Assembly (NCBI RefSeq): GCF_013184745.1
Contig: NZ_JAATVU010000045.1
Span: 1-47,249 of the forward strand
Direction of reading: 5' to 3'
From: Mangrovicoccus sp. HB161399
Lineage (GTDB): Bacteria > Pseudomonadota > Alphaproteobacteria > Rhodobacterales > Rhodobacteraceae
DNA: 47,249 nt
Shown: piece by piece, positions 47,090 through 47,249 of the stretch
Layout of the letters: the number at the start of each line of letters is the position of its first letter
Position numbering within the stretch: the first letter of the stretch is position 1
Notes under the pieces: generated by a model
What the model was told of the DNA's origin: nothing
Database searches by the model: none
The model's input: the letters and a program-made list of their open reading frames with translations, nothing else
Made by a program: the position numbers and the translations under genes

Positions 47090-47249
47090 TGAGGTGGCTC
47101 CCAAAATCCGGACACCCTGCCAAGCTTGCCGCCAACGAGTACGAGGACTGACAGCGTGGCTGGCAAACGGAAGAACTACAGCGCGGAGTTCAAGGCGAAG
47201 GTGGCCGTGGAGGCGATCAGGGGCGAGATGACGGTCGCCGAGCTGGTGG
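47090..47249 (+). mobile_element. Left end of an IS3-family element, cut by window edge
   Basis: TGAGGTGGCTCCCAAAATCC at 47090 looks like the terminal repeat of IS3-family (IS407-like) elements, followed 66 bp later by the first codons of orfA. The rest lies outside the window. Confidence 0.6.
47156..47249 (+). CDS. IS3-family transposase OrfA (partial)
   Basis: GTG at 47156 begins a frame reading AGKRKNYSAEFKAKVAVEAI, RGEMTVAELV up to the window edge. RKNYSAEFKAKVALEAIRGE is the usual N-terminal helix-turn-helix of IS3 OrfA. Incomplete at its 3' end only because the window stops. Confidence 0.85.
   Translation, partial: MAGKRKNYSAEFKAKVAVEAIRGEMTVAELV

Overview
The window looks like the chromosome of a high-GC alphaproteobacterium of the Rhodobacterales (Rhodobacter/Roseobacter type). 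The evidence is the unbroken cluster pyrH-frr-uppS-cdsA-dxr-rseP-bamA-skp-fabZ-lpxA-lpxI-lpxB, which uses LpxI rather than LpxH, the argC-ccmE / ccmF-ccmH group, the bolA-grxD pair, two gap genes, and a DUF1127 protein next to coaD. Everything was read by eye; no database search was run.

Layout. 1-1.6 kb: decayed insertion sequences (a Tn5/IS4-like transposase piece and a frameshifted IS110). 1.7-13.8 kb, minus strand: a large cell-envelope operon covering UMP kinase and ribosome recycling, isoprenoid and phospholipid precursors, the outer-membrane assembly machine and its chaperone, and lipid A synthesis. 13.9-17.2 kb, plus strand: miaA, a cupin protein without a DNA-binding domain, and an orphan Tat-exported substrate-binding protein. 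17.2-20.5 kb, minus: a PaaG-like enoyl-CoA hydratase/isomerase, ccmH and ccmF. 20.5-27.0 kb: an accessory island that separates ccmF from ccmE. It holds an odd Hcp-like protein with a methyltransferase, a gene remnant, an IS1182-family element into which an intact IS110 element has jumped, a broken hydrolase and a Gre-like protein. 27.0-30.2 kb, minus: ccmE, argC, murI and an acyltransferase.

30.3-40.9 kb, mostly plus: a LysR regulator, a candidate small RNA with an anti-Shine-Dalgarno-like motif, a stress-type trio (Pmp3, DUF4112, host-attachment protein), purL, a decayed secreted protein, bolA / small membrane protein / grxD, two GAPDH genes with different cofactor residues that both carry LacI-type palindromic operators, DUF1127, coaD and usg. 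41.1-43.8 kb: gyrA. 43.9-47.25 kb: a second IS graveyard (IS110, IS256, IS110) ending in the start of an IS3-family element cut by the window edge.

How it fits together: the core genes serve envelope growth, cytochrome c maturation (ccmE, ccmF and ccmH now split), Fe-S/redox handling (BolA with Grx4) and central carbon flux (two GAPDHs). Accessory DNA is confined to three places: both ends and the 20.5-27 kb island.
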